The position numbers and the translations under genes are program-made. A stretch of 64,000 bases of DNA, taken from contig OW388296.1 of assembly GCA_936450465.1 (NCBI GenBank), positions 15,435,867-15,499,866 on the forward strand. Reading direction: 5' to 3'. Of the stretch, positions 12,110 to 27,100 are shown in pieces. How positions within the stretch are numbered: position 1 is the first letter of the stretch; each line of letters begins with the position of its first letter. The notes beneath the pieces are model-generated. The model was not told the DNA's origin, did no database searches, and saw only the letters and a program-made list of their open reading frames with translations. This DNA is from Gibbula magus. Taxonomy: Eukaryota; Mollusca; Gastropoda; Trochida; Trochidae.

Positions 12110-15100
12110 CTGCACACACAATACAAGTCATATACACTTCTTTAATTAATATTGCTGTCAATATCTACTGTACACAGCTTAAAATATCCAGAAGAGGTAC
12201 GGATAAGGAGATTCCCTGTTCCACATCAAGACATAATTGGAAAGACTTATGGTGTCACCCTGGGGAAGTAATCATCCAGCAGTAAGTGGGTAGCTGGTGT
12301 AAGATATGGAGGAGGTGAAATTTGAGTGCTACGACAGCCCAGGTTAGACCAAGGTAATATCGTGGAAACGTCCTGAATCCACAAGGTGGAGATATATACA
12401 CTACATAAAAAAACACCCATTATTATAATTATTATTATTAACAACTGACAACTCGCTGAAGATAGAGTATCATTGATTTTGTCCTGAGACCAAAGGTTAC
12501 TCAGTGAGATTGTTACGTGCACTGTAAAGGCAAGAAATGCTGATTCTGCAGAGAACTACAATTAGGTAAACAAATCTGCACCCACCTGGGACTGGTCGTC
12601 AAGCGACGTCTGTTTTTGGCGCACGTAGGTCCTGAGACTTTCCACACTCTCCAACTCCTCCCCACTCACCTCTTCAACTGCAACAAAACCTTAGTCTCAT
12701 CACACACTCACCCTGTTTTATTAGTTTCATTACACAAATTTTTCTCTCAATTCAACTCATCAAAAAAACATTAAAGTGAAGTATTTCTTTTACCCGAGAC
12801 TGAATATACAACAAGAATTCAAACAGTATTTAAATTATCACAAACACTTACATGTTTTTAAGGAGAACATTTTCCCCTTCTTTGCAGTTGTTGTCGTGTC
12901 AGGTGTCCGTTCACCCAGCACAAAGTCGAGGGTAGATAACTTGAAACCTGTGTCTGTAAGCAGGGCTCTCGTCGCCTTCTCTTGTCTGTTCATGGAAAAC
13001 TTTCAAATATTCACAAAGAACCAATCCTATGAGAATAGGACAACAGTAAAAAGAAATTTTTCTATATTCCCATATGGCCATCAAATGATTAATTAACTAA
13101 TTATACAAGCCCATTCATTACATATCTAACGATCAGACAGTTCTAATCATGATCTTCAGGAAAGTTTTAAGGACCAACTGAATTATCTTTCTGCTTTATA
13201 AATAAAGGCTAAATACAGTAACACATTATTATCACCCTGTAAAGGGCACAAGCATTCTGCTCATTCAGGCTATTTTATGTTTCTTGTAATCAGGAGATTT
13301 ATAGTGGCCATGAAGATCAAACCCTGATGGAGCAGTATGGGGCAAATAGACATTCTTACAAAAGGAATGTTGGAGTACGCCTATGAAATAAAGACATAAA
13401 TACATTGTAACACAAAAAGATCTTAGTTGAGTTTCCCTTTCAACATTAACCTTTTTTCTACCAATGATGTAATATTCCGGGGATGCTTATCATTAGCCCA
13501 TCGAAAAACAGAGATTCCTGAAAGTCAGCCACACAGGGATGTTTCAGCACTGATAATTACAAGTAAAGTTAAAGAGCGCTACAAACCTGTCCCCCTGTGT
13601 GTCTATGAGTAGTTTGACGAGGATTCCCACCGCGACGGTCAGGACCGGGAAGTAGGTCACACTGTCCAGGCCTGGTATCGGGAGCGATACAAGCTTCTCG
13701 AATGCACCGTTCTTTGTAGTTATTCTACTTAGCACCTGGCTCAGTAACTGGAACAGAAGTAATACTCAGACATGACCACTCCACTTAGGTGAGTATTCAT
13801 GGACATGTGACAACAGTTATCACTCTCACAGAAACTGATTTGATAATTGGAGAAACGAGGAACAGTGGAACATATACACAAAAAGTTGGTTTAATTTATT
13901 TCCATTTTACTCAAATTAAGTGAATGAGTTATTGCTAAATGCCCGTAGCAAATGGAAAATGTGAAGATTAAAGTTATGAACATCATATTGGATGTAACAT
14001 CGATGCTATACAGGCAGCCAAGCATAGTTTTTTCAGCATCGATCATTTTAGTACCACACTATCCCCTAAATCTATTTCCCACCTGCATGATTCTCTTGAG
14101 GAAGAGTTCGGCCGAGGGGCGAGTCCAATCAGTGAAGAGTTGAGGAGCGATGGACACGACCATCTCCAGGACCCGCAGCAGACACACAGATATCTCGAAA
14201 CACGCCGCGCAGATCTTCAGCTGTCGGCCCTCCAGGAACATGTGCTCAGTGTGAGACACCAGCTGGTTTATCTGAAACAAAGATGGAAATATTTGGAACT
14301 CGCAATCTCAAGTTAACAATTTATAGTTTTAATGTAGAACTCTTTCATTAATGTATTTGATATATATCCATGTCTCAGACAGAAATCATTATGTACAATA
14401 TCAATATCACACAAGGTCTTACAACCTCATGGCCTTCATATATTCAAAAGAAAGGAAACGAACACACAATTTTTTTCAGTTATCAAGTCTCACAGAACGT
14501 AATTTCCACATCCTCAGGTCATGGGTTAAGAAGGAACACACTTCATGAAAGCAGATTCCTTAACATTTAATTGATTGATAATCAGTGGTAAACCATTCAG
14601 AGTGGACAACTTACAAGAATAAAAACTTAATTAGTACCATGGCCATATATTAAATAAATGGCCACTGAATGAAGAAAGGCTATTCCAGAATATTGTGGAA
14701 ACTGCAGGTAAAGGGTTAATGATGTTCTACTCCAAACCTCCTGCATGATGCCGACGAACTCAGAGAAGGACCAGTTGAGCTGGTTCATGAGGGTGTCCAG
14801 GAAGCGGGTCGACATGGCCTCCTCGTCCAGCAGTATCTTCGACAGCATCGCCTGGTACACGTAGGACGGAATTGGCTCTGTGGACAAATTCATCAGTTAT
14901 TTGATGATTAGCCTTGTAACTAGGCAAGATACAAGTGCATTATCATAGAGAATCTCTATGAAGTGTCTTCTGATATCAAATTTATCAACATGAGTTGTTG
15001 AAAGTTACATTTATCCAGGCTTGCCAAGGATATTGGACTTTCATTAATGAGAGTTGATATATTTGATATCAGAAAACATGACAGTGAGATTATATTTATC

Positions 15101-18100
15101 ATCCAAATCATTCTTCACTACTTTCAATGAAACATGTCTCCCTCCAAACACAGTACTGACATTACATTTTCAGTGTGGTGATGTCATAGCATTGTGAAGT
15201 CATCTTGTTAATTACGTCCTTGCATTATGAGTGATTACTTGATGAGGTAAAATCATTGTGATGTCATGTGGTTGACGGTGACAATATCTAATGTCAAATA
15301 TATCTTAAGAGATACCGCTGGATTTCACACAAGCGATATCTGGTGTGAAACACAGGTCAGGTGAGGTGAGTTGGGGTTTAACGCCGCTTTCAAGATTATT
15401 TCACTTATATTGCGGCTGCTAGTATTATGGCAGGGAGAAAGCCCGCACCGCCATGTGGCTATGCATTGTGGTGAAACCTGCAAGCATCGACTGGAACTAG
15501 CGAACCATGGGTGGTACTACGCTGACATTCAGTGTAGTATTGCACCCAAACCTTACTGCGTGTAGAATAGTTCTCTACTGCAGACAAAGTTGCCCCTGGT
15601 GGGATTTGATCCGAAGCCGAACACGCTAACCACTGCGCTATCCCGCCCCCGGTGTGGAACACAGCTTTAAATGATAAATAGTGAATATTATATCCTCATC
15701 ACTTTATATTGGATGAAATAGGTTCTAGAAAGATAAAAGCTTTCTCAAACTAGGATGCTGAAAACACTAATTACTTGTATATGTTTATAGCCAATGCAAT
15801 AGTGATAGAGTATACTTACTTTGTAGACTGACGAAGCTGAACTCTGTTGGTTGGACTTTTGAAGGAACAAGATTTGGCAGATACCGGTAACGAAATGCAA
15901 ATCCACAACCCTTGATGGAAAGAAAATGACAAGGTCATATAATGATTTCAATAGAATTTCAGAAAATATATTGTATGACCTTATAAGCTATAAATCTGTA
16001 GCGTCTACTTAGGGCAAGTAACTCTGGATTAGTACAAGTTAATTATCAATAACTACGAACATACTTACTCTGATGAATTAATAAGTGTAGAATATTATAT
16101 AATATTAAAATTTTACCAGAGGATGATAATACACATACTAGAAATTATAGTTACTATTATATGCATGTAAGGTTAAGGTGAAATATCTGATCTCAGCACT
16201 TACTCGGTTTATGAACCTGAGAATAGCAATGGAAACAAAGTTAATTGGGATGAAAGTGGTACAGATACACACCTTCCAGAAGCGGACAAGGATCCAGTTG
16301 GTGTGCGCCCATGATCTGTTCTCATACGGAGCTATCAGCGATTTGATCACAGTGGCTTGCCTGCAAGATATGAAACATAGAACAGTGTCAATATTTTGTT
16401 GTCATTAATGATACAACCCATGAGACAACACCTTTCCTCATAATTCATGCCAGTCTCCATCGCTGGCCAACTTCAGCCTTGCTACATTTCCTTATCTTTT
16501 CTGTGCTAACATTGAGGAGTGAACAATGAAGTTAAGGTCCAGCATGCTGCTTTGCTTGTACAGAGAAGGAAACAAATTGCAGCAAGGCTTAAATTAGCGA
16601 TGATGGAGACTGGTGCGATGTATGACTTGCGAGGGAAGTTGATGAGAGGTACTATAGCACAAGTACTAAACATGAGTATTTTAACCAATTAATTATGGGT
16701 ATTTTCTCAAGCACCTAGTCAGTATAGTCAAATATCTCAACTCACAGTAATCAAGTTTAGAAGAAAAGAAACAAATCATTCAATGAGTAGTTTCTTGAGC
16801 ACCTGACAGTTTCTTAACACATCTCAATTTCATCAAGTTTAGATGAAAAGAAAATGTACAAAAGTTCAACGAACCGTTCCATGGGAAGTTTCTCGAGCAC
16901 CTTGAGTGTGTGAGAGCAGCACGTGAAGCATGCCAGGGCTTGTACCAGGTTGTCTCTCAGATCTGGAGACGGAAGAGACTTGACATGAGACATGGGTGAG
17001 AATGTATATGAGCATAGAGAAAATAACGTCATTGCATAATGTCAACACTTAAGATTAACTATTTCATTAATTCGCCATCACACTTTATCAAATTCAACTT
17101 CTTTACAAATTGAAAGTGTAGTTGCATGAAATCTGAATAGAAACCATATTAATAAAACAAGAACCCTATTGCTCTAACACAAGTTCATATTTTATTGCAA
17201 GTTTGATCATTTGCCTGGATTTTCTGTAACTCTATGAACTAGATATTACCCACCATTACTAACAATCCTTGTATCTGCAAAATGGCTTGTGAGGAAGTCG
17301 GCATACTTTGTGAGGAGTTCATCAAAACCTGAAGAGAAGACGTAAATGAACGAATGATACAATCAGTTCATTACCAAAGAAACTCAGTTCAATAAACAGA
17401 TCTCTCAGACTCTCATAGATTACAAGAGAAACCTCAGTAAACTGTAGGATGATCAAACAATGTCAACTTGAATTCAGCGCAAGGTTGGATTCCGAGCGAT
17501 ATTGTCCAACAGTTGAGGGCAAATAAACCTGAACAGTGGTCCACTGCACAATAAATGCATTATCACTATGATCATGACCTGGTGAGTTGCAGACATATTC
17601 TAACAAGCAGATGACCTCACATCAAAATTTGATTTACCAGAAGTAAAGTCAAGGGGGATAACTCAAGGGGAGAAAGAGACTGCAGACCACTAATGTTAAA
17701 TATTTCTTCCACCAGGAATAATGTAAGACTGACACAAACAAGAGGTTATATTTACATCAAGAATTAAGGAATAATTTTCCTAAACACTTCCTAATAGAGG
17801 TAACTAGTTATCATAAATATTTATAAAGTGTAACTAATCTAAGAAATAAATAAATAATATCAGACACATCAATTGCACATACTACTAACCTGTGATCTCA
17901 CTGAACTTGGTGGTAGGATGTAGATATGTTTTGAGAGCGTTGTAGCTGTTGATGCAACTCTCGATGTACAACTCATGCACAAACTGGAAGAGTTGCCGGT
18001 ATCTCGACGCCTTCTCCACCGTGCGTAGAATCACCTGCAGTATCCACACGATGTCGTTCTGTTTGGACTGAAAAGAGAATTTGGAACTTTCTGATTTTAA

Positions 18101-21100
18101 GCTAATAAACTGTTATACAAAAGCTTATTAACTCCATCAACACATAAATGATTTCCTGTTAACTCCACCAACACATGCCGGATAAATGATTTCCTGTTTA
18201 CTCCACCAACACATACCGGTAAATGATTTCCTGTTAGCTCCACCAACACATACCGGTAAATGATTTCTTGTTAACTCCATCAACACCTAAATGATTTCCT
18301 GTTAACTCCACCAACACATACCGGTAAATGATTTCTTGTTAACTCCATCAACACATTTACAATTTCTTGTTAACACCACCAACACATAATTGATTTCTTG
18401 TTAACTCCACCAACACATAAATGATTTCTTGTTAACTCCATCAACACATTTACGATTTCTTGTTAACTCCATCAACACATTTACAATTTCTTGTTAACAC
18501 CACCAACACATAATTGATTTCTTGTTAACTCCACCAACACATAAATGATTTCTTGTTAACTCCATCAACACATTTACGATTTCTTGTTAACTCCATCAAC
18601 ACATTTACGATTTCTTGTTAACTCCATCAACACATTTACAATTTCTTGTTAACTCCATCAACACAGAAATGATTTTTATATTTGTTCCAAGTGACTCACC
18701 TTAGAGTATATGACAGCTATCACCCAGCCCATCTGCCGAGATTGTTCAGTTATTTTCTCCAAGAAAACTTTCTTTGCTTGTTCCAAATCTTCACGAATGT
18801 CTTGAGTCTGCAGGAAAAGGTTCAAACATACAATGCTTCATACATTGAAATTGTGACATATACAGATGGCTGCTTTGTGAAGGGGAGACAATCCAGTGGC
18901 TTGTAAAGTAGAGCATACCACTAAGTAAATTCTTATTGTAAAATCTGGAGATCAGCAATATAGGTAAAACAATTTAACCAATAACTTTTTTAAAACTGTC
19001 TTCTCATTATTTTCCATATTTTCATTGAAACTTATTTCTGCACATCTTTATTGATTATAAGCATTGTAACAATACAAACTCAATGTCATCACATGTCAAT
19101 TTCTATGGTCATATCATTTATGAAGGATGGCGTTCCCTACCGTTGCTACACTCACCTCATTAGAGCACCTGTTAATCTTTTCCTCTGTATCTTGCAGGGC
19201 AAACACAAAGTCTCTCATGTTGTCCCTCAGGGCGCACATCTGAAATTGAGATGGATCATCACCTTTCAATAAATATACCATACCTGGTTGTAAAACCGCC
19301 TGGATGCCAACTGCTTTTTGAAGATAATGATTATATCATAACAGAAAACCTTCTCAGTCACCATATTTTACATCCTGCTACACTAGGGTATTTGTGTCCG
19401 CAAGGCTACTTCAATCATTTACAAAGCTTCCATCTTGCATCATCGACCAGGGATGTAGCTCAGTTGGTAGAGTGTCCGCTCATCACCCAGTAGGTTGGGG
19501 TTCGATTCCCGGCCATGTCATACCAAAAGACATTAAAGGTGGGAGGAGTTGTTTCTTCCTTGCTTGGCGATCAGCATCATAAGGATAGAACAATGCTTGA
19601 ACTGGCCCTACACTGTGGCTGCCGGGTGCCACTGGCACAAATTGATTTTCCAAATTCATTGTAACAAGGACAGTAAAGTGTTATTATTATTATTATTATC
19701 ATAACCAGCACACAAAATAACTTAAAATCAAGCAATATTGGCAGTCAAATGAGAAGACAAATGAGCAACCATCAACTTTCAAATCACAACATTTCATTGG
19801 CTGACAGAACATGCTATAAATAAGATTGAGTAAGCAGTAGGTAACGTTACGAAGTGAAAGCTGAGTAGACAATCAGGAGATTGTAGTAGCCTTGTGGATA
19901 GAAATACCTTGATGGAGCGAGATGCATATTGTAGTTTGTCAAGTAAACAAACAAAATTATATGCTATAACCCTATGCTAAAACTGCACATTCACCTCTGT
20001 AAAATGGATTCTGTCTCCGGACCTAAGATCGTTTTAAAAGTATAAAATAGATGTATTTTAGTGCTAAGAGAGCTTTGATATCTTGGTTACATGTTGTTTG
20101 TTTATGAACACTTTCATCTAATCGCAAACAGAACTTAACACACAAATCTATCATGACCAATGTTGATGAGGAGAATAGAGTAAGCTGTATCTTACCTTGC
20201 CGAGCTGCTTGTGTGCGGCGATGTGGTACAGGATGACGAGACTGTCGAGGAGCTTGAGGAGGGAGTTCCCACTCGGCATCTCCAGGTCCTGATACACCTC
20301 ACTGTGTGCTGGAAACAGAATCCGACAAACGTGAGTGTCATTCCTGGATATATTGACAATATTGAACAATCATCCTGCTCCATCAGGATATTTGCATCAC
20401 CATGGTTCCAACATTGGATGGATTGTTGGAGCAATGCAGATACAAATAGCATGATGGAGCAGGATGTTGAACCTCTAGCCTCAATGTTAATCTTGACAAG
20501 TATTTGTCACAAACGGTGGGGGACAAAAACAGCAGGGTTCGACAAATGAACTTTTTCTTTCTGGTTACACTGGCCAGTGCCACCAAATATTTACTGGCCA
20601 AAATATAATATATAATCTTTGTGGCCAAATAATAAGAGTCAAAAAAGAAAGAAAATACCAAACGACTATGTTTCACATAATTTCACTTTTTTCCCAAAAA
20701 CATGTTTAGCAAAACCATCATTATCATTAGTAAATTTACTCAAATTTTGCCAAACCATTCTGTGTGGCCAATTACTAGAATTACAACTTGTGAACAAGAG
20801 ATTACTGCAGAACTGTCCACTGGAATATTGGATGACCATCAGACAAAGGGTTAAGGATAATCAATTGAGAAAATATCCGGCCAATCAGGTCTATGTAGGG
20901 TTAAGCTAATTGTAATACCTGAAGACTCCTTGGTTTTTGAATGGACAACTTTCCCATCATCCGAGACAGAAATACCCTGAGCTCTATTCACTTCATCTGC
21001 AACAGTTATTGGTCTCATTTACATAATATCAACAATTTTTAAAGTCATTTTTAATTAGAAATACCCTGAGCTATGTCTCAGTTACATGAGTCAACAATTT

Positions 21101-24100
21101 TATAATTATTTGGTTCAGATGGAAATACCCTGATTCACTTCATCTACAAAAGTTATTGGTGTCTTATTTACATCGAAATATTTCCCAATGATTATCCAAT
21201 GTGTATCTCACCTTACGTTCTGTTATCACCAACGTAGCAGAACAAAGTTGAAGTTAGAAACACAAATACTATCAGGGACTGATGGACAAAGCTTTTGAAT
21301 TTAAACTAAAACCTAATACCTTATGTTTCATCACTTACTTCCAAGACTCTTATTGAGATGAGACATCAAGCCTCCACATCTCTGGAAGTCGAAATAATCT
21401 CGAGTATCTACCCAGAACTCCTGGATAGGAACAAAGGCACCTGCAACATCAATACAGTAGGGGTGACTATTAACCCAGAATAAGCCGATCTATAGTTACA
21501 TCACCAGAATATATTACTCGTGATGAACATATGCACACATCACACTTGCAACTTCCAAAGGCAAGGCATAACTCTTGCCAGTCTCCATCACTGGCTCATT
21601 TAAGCCTTGCCACATTTCTTTAAGGTTTCCATGCTAAGAAATCAGAGCCCACTGTGCAATTCAGGTGCAGCAATCTTAGCACGGAAAAGCGAGGGAAATA
21701 CTGCAAAGTTGCGCCTTTACAACCTTACTGTTTCATTATTCAATTCGAATGAAATCTTTATTTATGAATTCTGAGAGAGGAGGGTGACTGACCGGAGCTG
21801 TGAATAAATCGACCCGTATCCTCCTTCTGAAAGACGTCCCAGTAGTACCGCAGAGCCTGGATAAGTCGGTGGAAGAAACACAGGGACACAGGCAGCGGGC
21901 ATGTATTGATCTGAAGTGGAGAAAGTTATACACATGAAGTAAACATGTTGTCTTTAAAGTATCCTGCATTTCTCTCAGGGTTTGATAACTCTGAAATGTT
22001 TTTAGACAGAAAAATGATTTTTGCCATCGAAAGATGCTAATCTGATACTGAAGCAGGATTGGCAAGCTTTCATGGAAATATCAGTCATGAAGATTGACTT
22101 TGAATGATTGAAGGCATAATGAAGTGCCACTTGGCAGATCAGGGCCTCTTGGTAGTTCAGCTTGCTATGAGCATTTAGTGATTCTTAACAGAAAACTTTT
22201 GCTGTACTAGACTGTATACCTGCAAATAATAATTATATTTCTAAATACGTCTTGTCCATACTTTAGTTCTTGGAACTCAAGAAATAGGCACTAAAACACA
22301 AAGTGAATGTTTATTCTTATAATTACAGATATTGACAATTGGTAAGTTACCCGTGTATAACTGCTGTTCTCACGTAAGAAAGCTTTCAGCTTCTCCATAA
22401 AGAGGTCTCGTGATGATTTACCCTGAAATCAAAACACAATTATTGATTCCATTCCATAGTATTGGCCGGGATTGTGCAGTTGGTTTATAGCTCAACTTGT
22501 TCAACTTCATATCATTACTAGACAGAGAACTGATCAACCGACAAACTTTGGCTAGCTTTGACAAGGGGTGAGGTGAGTTGGGGTTTAACGCTGTTTTCAA
22601 GAGTATTTCACTTTTATCACGGCTGCTAGCATTATTGCAGGGAGAAAGCATGCAACGCCATGGTGGCTGTGTTTCTCAGAAATGATAGCAGTTGGTCACT
22701 GGCATTTTTAGTAAAGAGTTTTATTATATGACGAGCAATGAAACACTGGGATTTATCAATGAAATAAACTGTCTATCAAGCTACAGTGAAAATAACTTAC
22801 ATTTTCACTGCGAACAGTGACTTATATAATTTGACGTCATAAAACAATGGTCTCAAGCGGCGAATTGGCTTATGACGTCACAGTGTTCCCAGCGGCCGTT
22901 CGGCGAGAAAACAACCCTTTTCGGACGTAATTACAAGGATAACCTCATATAATAAATAAAATATACATAAATTCTTGATAAATGCCATGTTTATCTCATC
23001 TCGTGAGGTAGAAAAGTTATTTATAACTCGCCTGTGTAAGATACTGCAGTGTAATATTTATATGGCAATATTAAACTAGTGTAATACCGCCGCACGTATG
23101 ACGTCACAATAGTTTGGGGTTATGACGTCACAATGGGAGTAACGTCGTCACAATGGCATCTGGCTTGCGGGAATAATAGTTTCAGAGCCATGTCGACTAT
23201 TTTGCTGGATTATTGGTGGGCGAGTAATAAACAGAATACTAAACTTCCTTCTATTTAATACCATTTTTATTAGACTCGTGAATGATTTAGTATCAAACTC
23301 GCTTTCGCTCGTTTTATACAAAATCATTAACTCGTTTAATACAAATGGTATTAAATAGAACGTTGTTTAGTATCCTCTATATATTTTCACTCATGGCTGC
23401 GCCCCTCTTGAAAATATAACATTTCTACTTCACTCGATGAGATCAACATGGTATTAGTCAAGAAAAGACAGATATCCTCTATATCATCTTTTTGGTCATA
23501 TAGAAAATCTGAGTGTTTCTATCAATGCAATACTCATTATCAAATTAAAAAATAACAACTTATTCTTTCTTTTACATCAATTCTTGTATGTCACGCACCT
23601 CTTTTGGGTCATTCCAAATCAGGAGAATTTTCAGCATTTCCACTTGGATCTCTTCAACCTCTGGATAACAAGACAACATTTATAGCTATTCATCATAAGG
23701 TAAAATGTCCTATTACATGTTATTCAATTATTGGAAACTAAAACTGAGTTAAACCAAAAAGTACACAGACACTGTAATAACAGTTTGATAAACATGGACT
23801 CTCATAACTTGTTTCCATAAAAATGTTTTTGTCATTATTAACTGTAACATGGATACTTGACAAAAAATTATGCAAATGAGGGTATGAAACATACAAAAGG
23901 CAGATGTACACATCATGGTGATTGTACATATCAAGTTTCGTAAAATTTGAGCAACTGGTTTCAGAATTATGAGCGGAACAAAAACCGGACAGACGCAAGG
24001 ATGGACGGACGCACGGACGGACGGACGTGCTGACCACTATATACCAGCGACTACTTCGTAGCGGGGTATAAAAATGTAAAGGACAGCTCGAATTTTTAAT

Positions 24101-27100
24101 ATTGAAGTGTATAAGAGTTTATATTACAATCCATAATAAATTCATATAGTATATACTTAAACAATTTGGTGGTCCTTAATTCTTTTGCCCACTATATAAA
24201 CATAAACACCAGGTGAATGAACATTGAAAATGAAGAGTGAAGAATGATCAAGCAGCAAAATCAAAGTAGTACCTTCAATTTGTTTTCTGAGCTGCTCACA
24301 GGATGCAAGATAATCTTTCTTCTTTCGTAAAACGTCTGTTGATTCTGGAGGAGTTGGATCATCGTCATCCTGAAATCAGTGTATGAAATACCATTTAGTT
24401 TTCACATTTGATTTTCACATTTTCACATTTTCAAATTTAGTTTTCACATTTATTTTTCACATTCAGTTTACACATTTTCACATTTAGTTTTCACGTTTTC
24501 ACATTAAGCTTTTACTGAGAGTGGGGCTTGTGATTATTGTTTATTTTAGTTTTCTTTAAATATCATTGCTTGATACTGATTGAATAATTGATAAAAAAAA
24601 CGAAAACAAAAGATTTGCTCCCGATGTTGAAGTTTCACAAATTAATATCTTATCTCTCACTCTCCTGTATCTCACTGAATACAAGCGAGAACACTTACAT
24701 GGCATACCACTATAAAAGAATGAAACAAGTGTTTGTCCCTAATATAGTAATGTCCCAGACAACTAAAGATGAATCAGGTAAGATAAATTTACTCATTTTC
24801 ATCCTTTTACCAGAAGCTACATATATTACATTTTTTAAAAGTCAAGAGATATAGTGACTTTGAAAATCTATCCTGATGGAGAAGCAGTTAAAGAGTTTAT
24901 GAGATATGTGTTTGAAAAGTGCAATCTCAAAGTGTTGTGGTTGCCTTGAAAATAGTGTGAAAGGTCACACTTAACAACTAGTGTCGGCATAATCTCCTAA
25001 TGTCGAGTGTCTTCAAATTTGAAGACATTTGGTGTAACAAAATACAAGCATTTACAAACAAACATCTGGGTCCCCTTTCGCAAATGTTCATAGCCCTAAG
25101 AATTTGTCAATTTGATCGTTGCCCATATGTCAACAATGAATTATGTCTGAAAGGTTATGAAAGTGTTGAAAATAGCCAGCCTGCAATTACATATACTTAT
25201 TATTAGTCCGTCCATTCTCCATTGACGCAGGGGACATTTAGCAGTTACTATTGACCCCTGAGGAACTATCACATTCATGTACGTACCTTAGTTTGGTATT
25301 CCCAGTAGACTATTGGTATCATTTCTGCTAGACCTGTATCATCGGGCGGCTTTATGTGCAGGAATATCGGGAATTTTATCTTATCAAATGTGAAGGGGCT
25401 AAGGAAAAGCACTTCAGAAAGAAATTGTCTCGCTTAGGTTTAACAATTAGTTTTTTCCATGTCTTCTTAAAAATTCAGTTTTATCTTAGAAAGTGTATTA
25501 TCACTCCACATTAAGGGTCAACAAAAGAATATATCTGTAGAAGATTTACATCCTTTGCATTAAACTATTACAGATCTTAATGGAGTCTAAATTAGGAATT
25601 GTTAACTAATAAAGCAAAAGGATATAAAACATTTGTGAGAAGATGTCTCCTAGTCCTGCCATGGTGTAAGATAGCAAGCGTCAGACTCAGATACAGTTTC
25701 TGTAATTAAAAACATCATTTGAAAGTGAAACATTGATTGAATTAGAAATCGTGCATTGATGGTTTTTCATATCTGACTTAAATCACTGCAGAGTAAACAA
25801 GAACACGTTACAAAGTATTCACTACATAACTACAACTATGTAAGTCGAACCACAGTATTTTGCTTTCAGTTTGGTGAACTGCACATCAAAGTATTTTCTT
25901 TTAACCGCCAACCATATTTTAAGGTATTTATATTATTTCTCGATTCATTAGACCATGTTTTGTTTTATTGTGGTTTATTATTTATTTGTTGCATTTCCGG
26001 TTCTGTACCAAACTGAAAAAGTTCTAAACTGAGTTCTGTAACACAGAATGTACTGAACCAAAGCTCAAACGTACAGTTTCACACCTTAAAGTAACACATG
26101 TGCATTATCATCCTATCATTTACTGAATGTTTTATCACAATAAAAGTAACTTACTGCATATTTAAAGTCTGCTGTTACCGGAGAGAATCGATACGAGGAA
26201 AGAAGAGTTATCACCAGATGTTCTAGACATGACTTCAGCTCAAAATCCTGCAACAGAAACCAAACAGAACCATGATCTCTTACAAACTAGGTGTTTTTAC
26301 TTGTTAAAACAGTTACCTCCCCTTCCCCAACTTCACCTAAGAAGGTTTTTTTTAGAGTTATTACCTGTCAAATAAATAAAGTCCAAATTGTTACCATGGA
26401 AACAGATAAATCCTCAAAAGGTTTTTACATGATATGGAGAGAAAGTATACCAATTTTGGTGAGGGTTGGTCAAGTAGTTTTACTTCATCATAACGATCCC
26501 CCAATAGGGTTGAGAGTCCCCATTATTTTTGGTCGAGTTTCTGTCAGTGTTCCCATTGTTTCCAGAGCATAATATTCCAAGTATGCTACCTTGGATTTTC
26601 CCCTTAATAATGTTTCATGAAAGTTAAGCAATACAAGTATTATTTGGTTTATTTCTATTTTTTAAAAGTAAATTTCCATTCATTTTCAAACATTGATAAA
26701 TATATAGCATGTGGATATACATAGACTTTATACAGGATTTCTGAAAAGTTTATGGAGAGAAGACCAAAAAGCAAGAAAGATTCCAAACTTGGGTTGAGAA
26801 TGCAATACATTTTGGTAATAAAACTGATTCCATCCTATCATTTGCTCACCTGTAAGAGAGCCCAGATTAGGTCGAGTAGCTTGGATATGTGAGGTTGTTC
26901 AGATAGGTATTTATCACAATCTTTGAACTTCAACAAAAACTTTAACAGGTGAGCTTCAACAATGTACGCACTTCTCTGAAAAAGACAGGAAACTTCAGGT
27001 GAGAGTATGAACACAATTAATTTATAAGTATTCAACTGCATGAGATACTTTTTTACATTTCATTTTGCGATTCAAAGGTAGAGTCTTCAAACCTACCAAA

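Noticed and set aside
18120..18668. CRISPR-like array
   Set aside because: Units are contiguous with no unique spacers, sit in an intron of an animal gene, and no cas-like gene is present.
19447..19520. Functional tRNA gene
   Set aside because: Box A and box B are present, but the acceptor arms do not pair and a SINE body plus (ATT)n tail follows.
20533..20900. Possible hAT element starting cagggttcgacaaatgaac
   Set aside because: No matching inverted right end or duplication could be found.
25287..25410. GT-AG acceptor (cttag) for RNF123 exon 15
   Set aside because: It gives a stop or a phase that does not connect to exon 14; the AT-AC solution restores the conserved frame.
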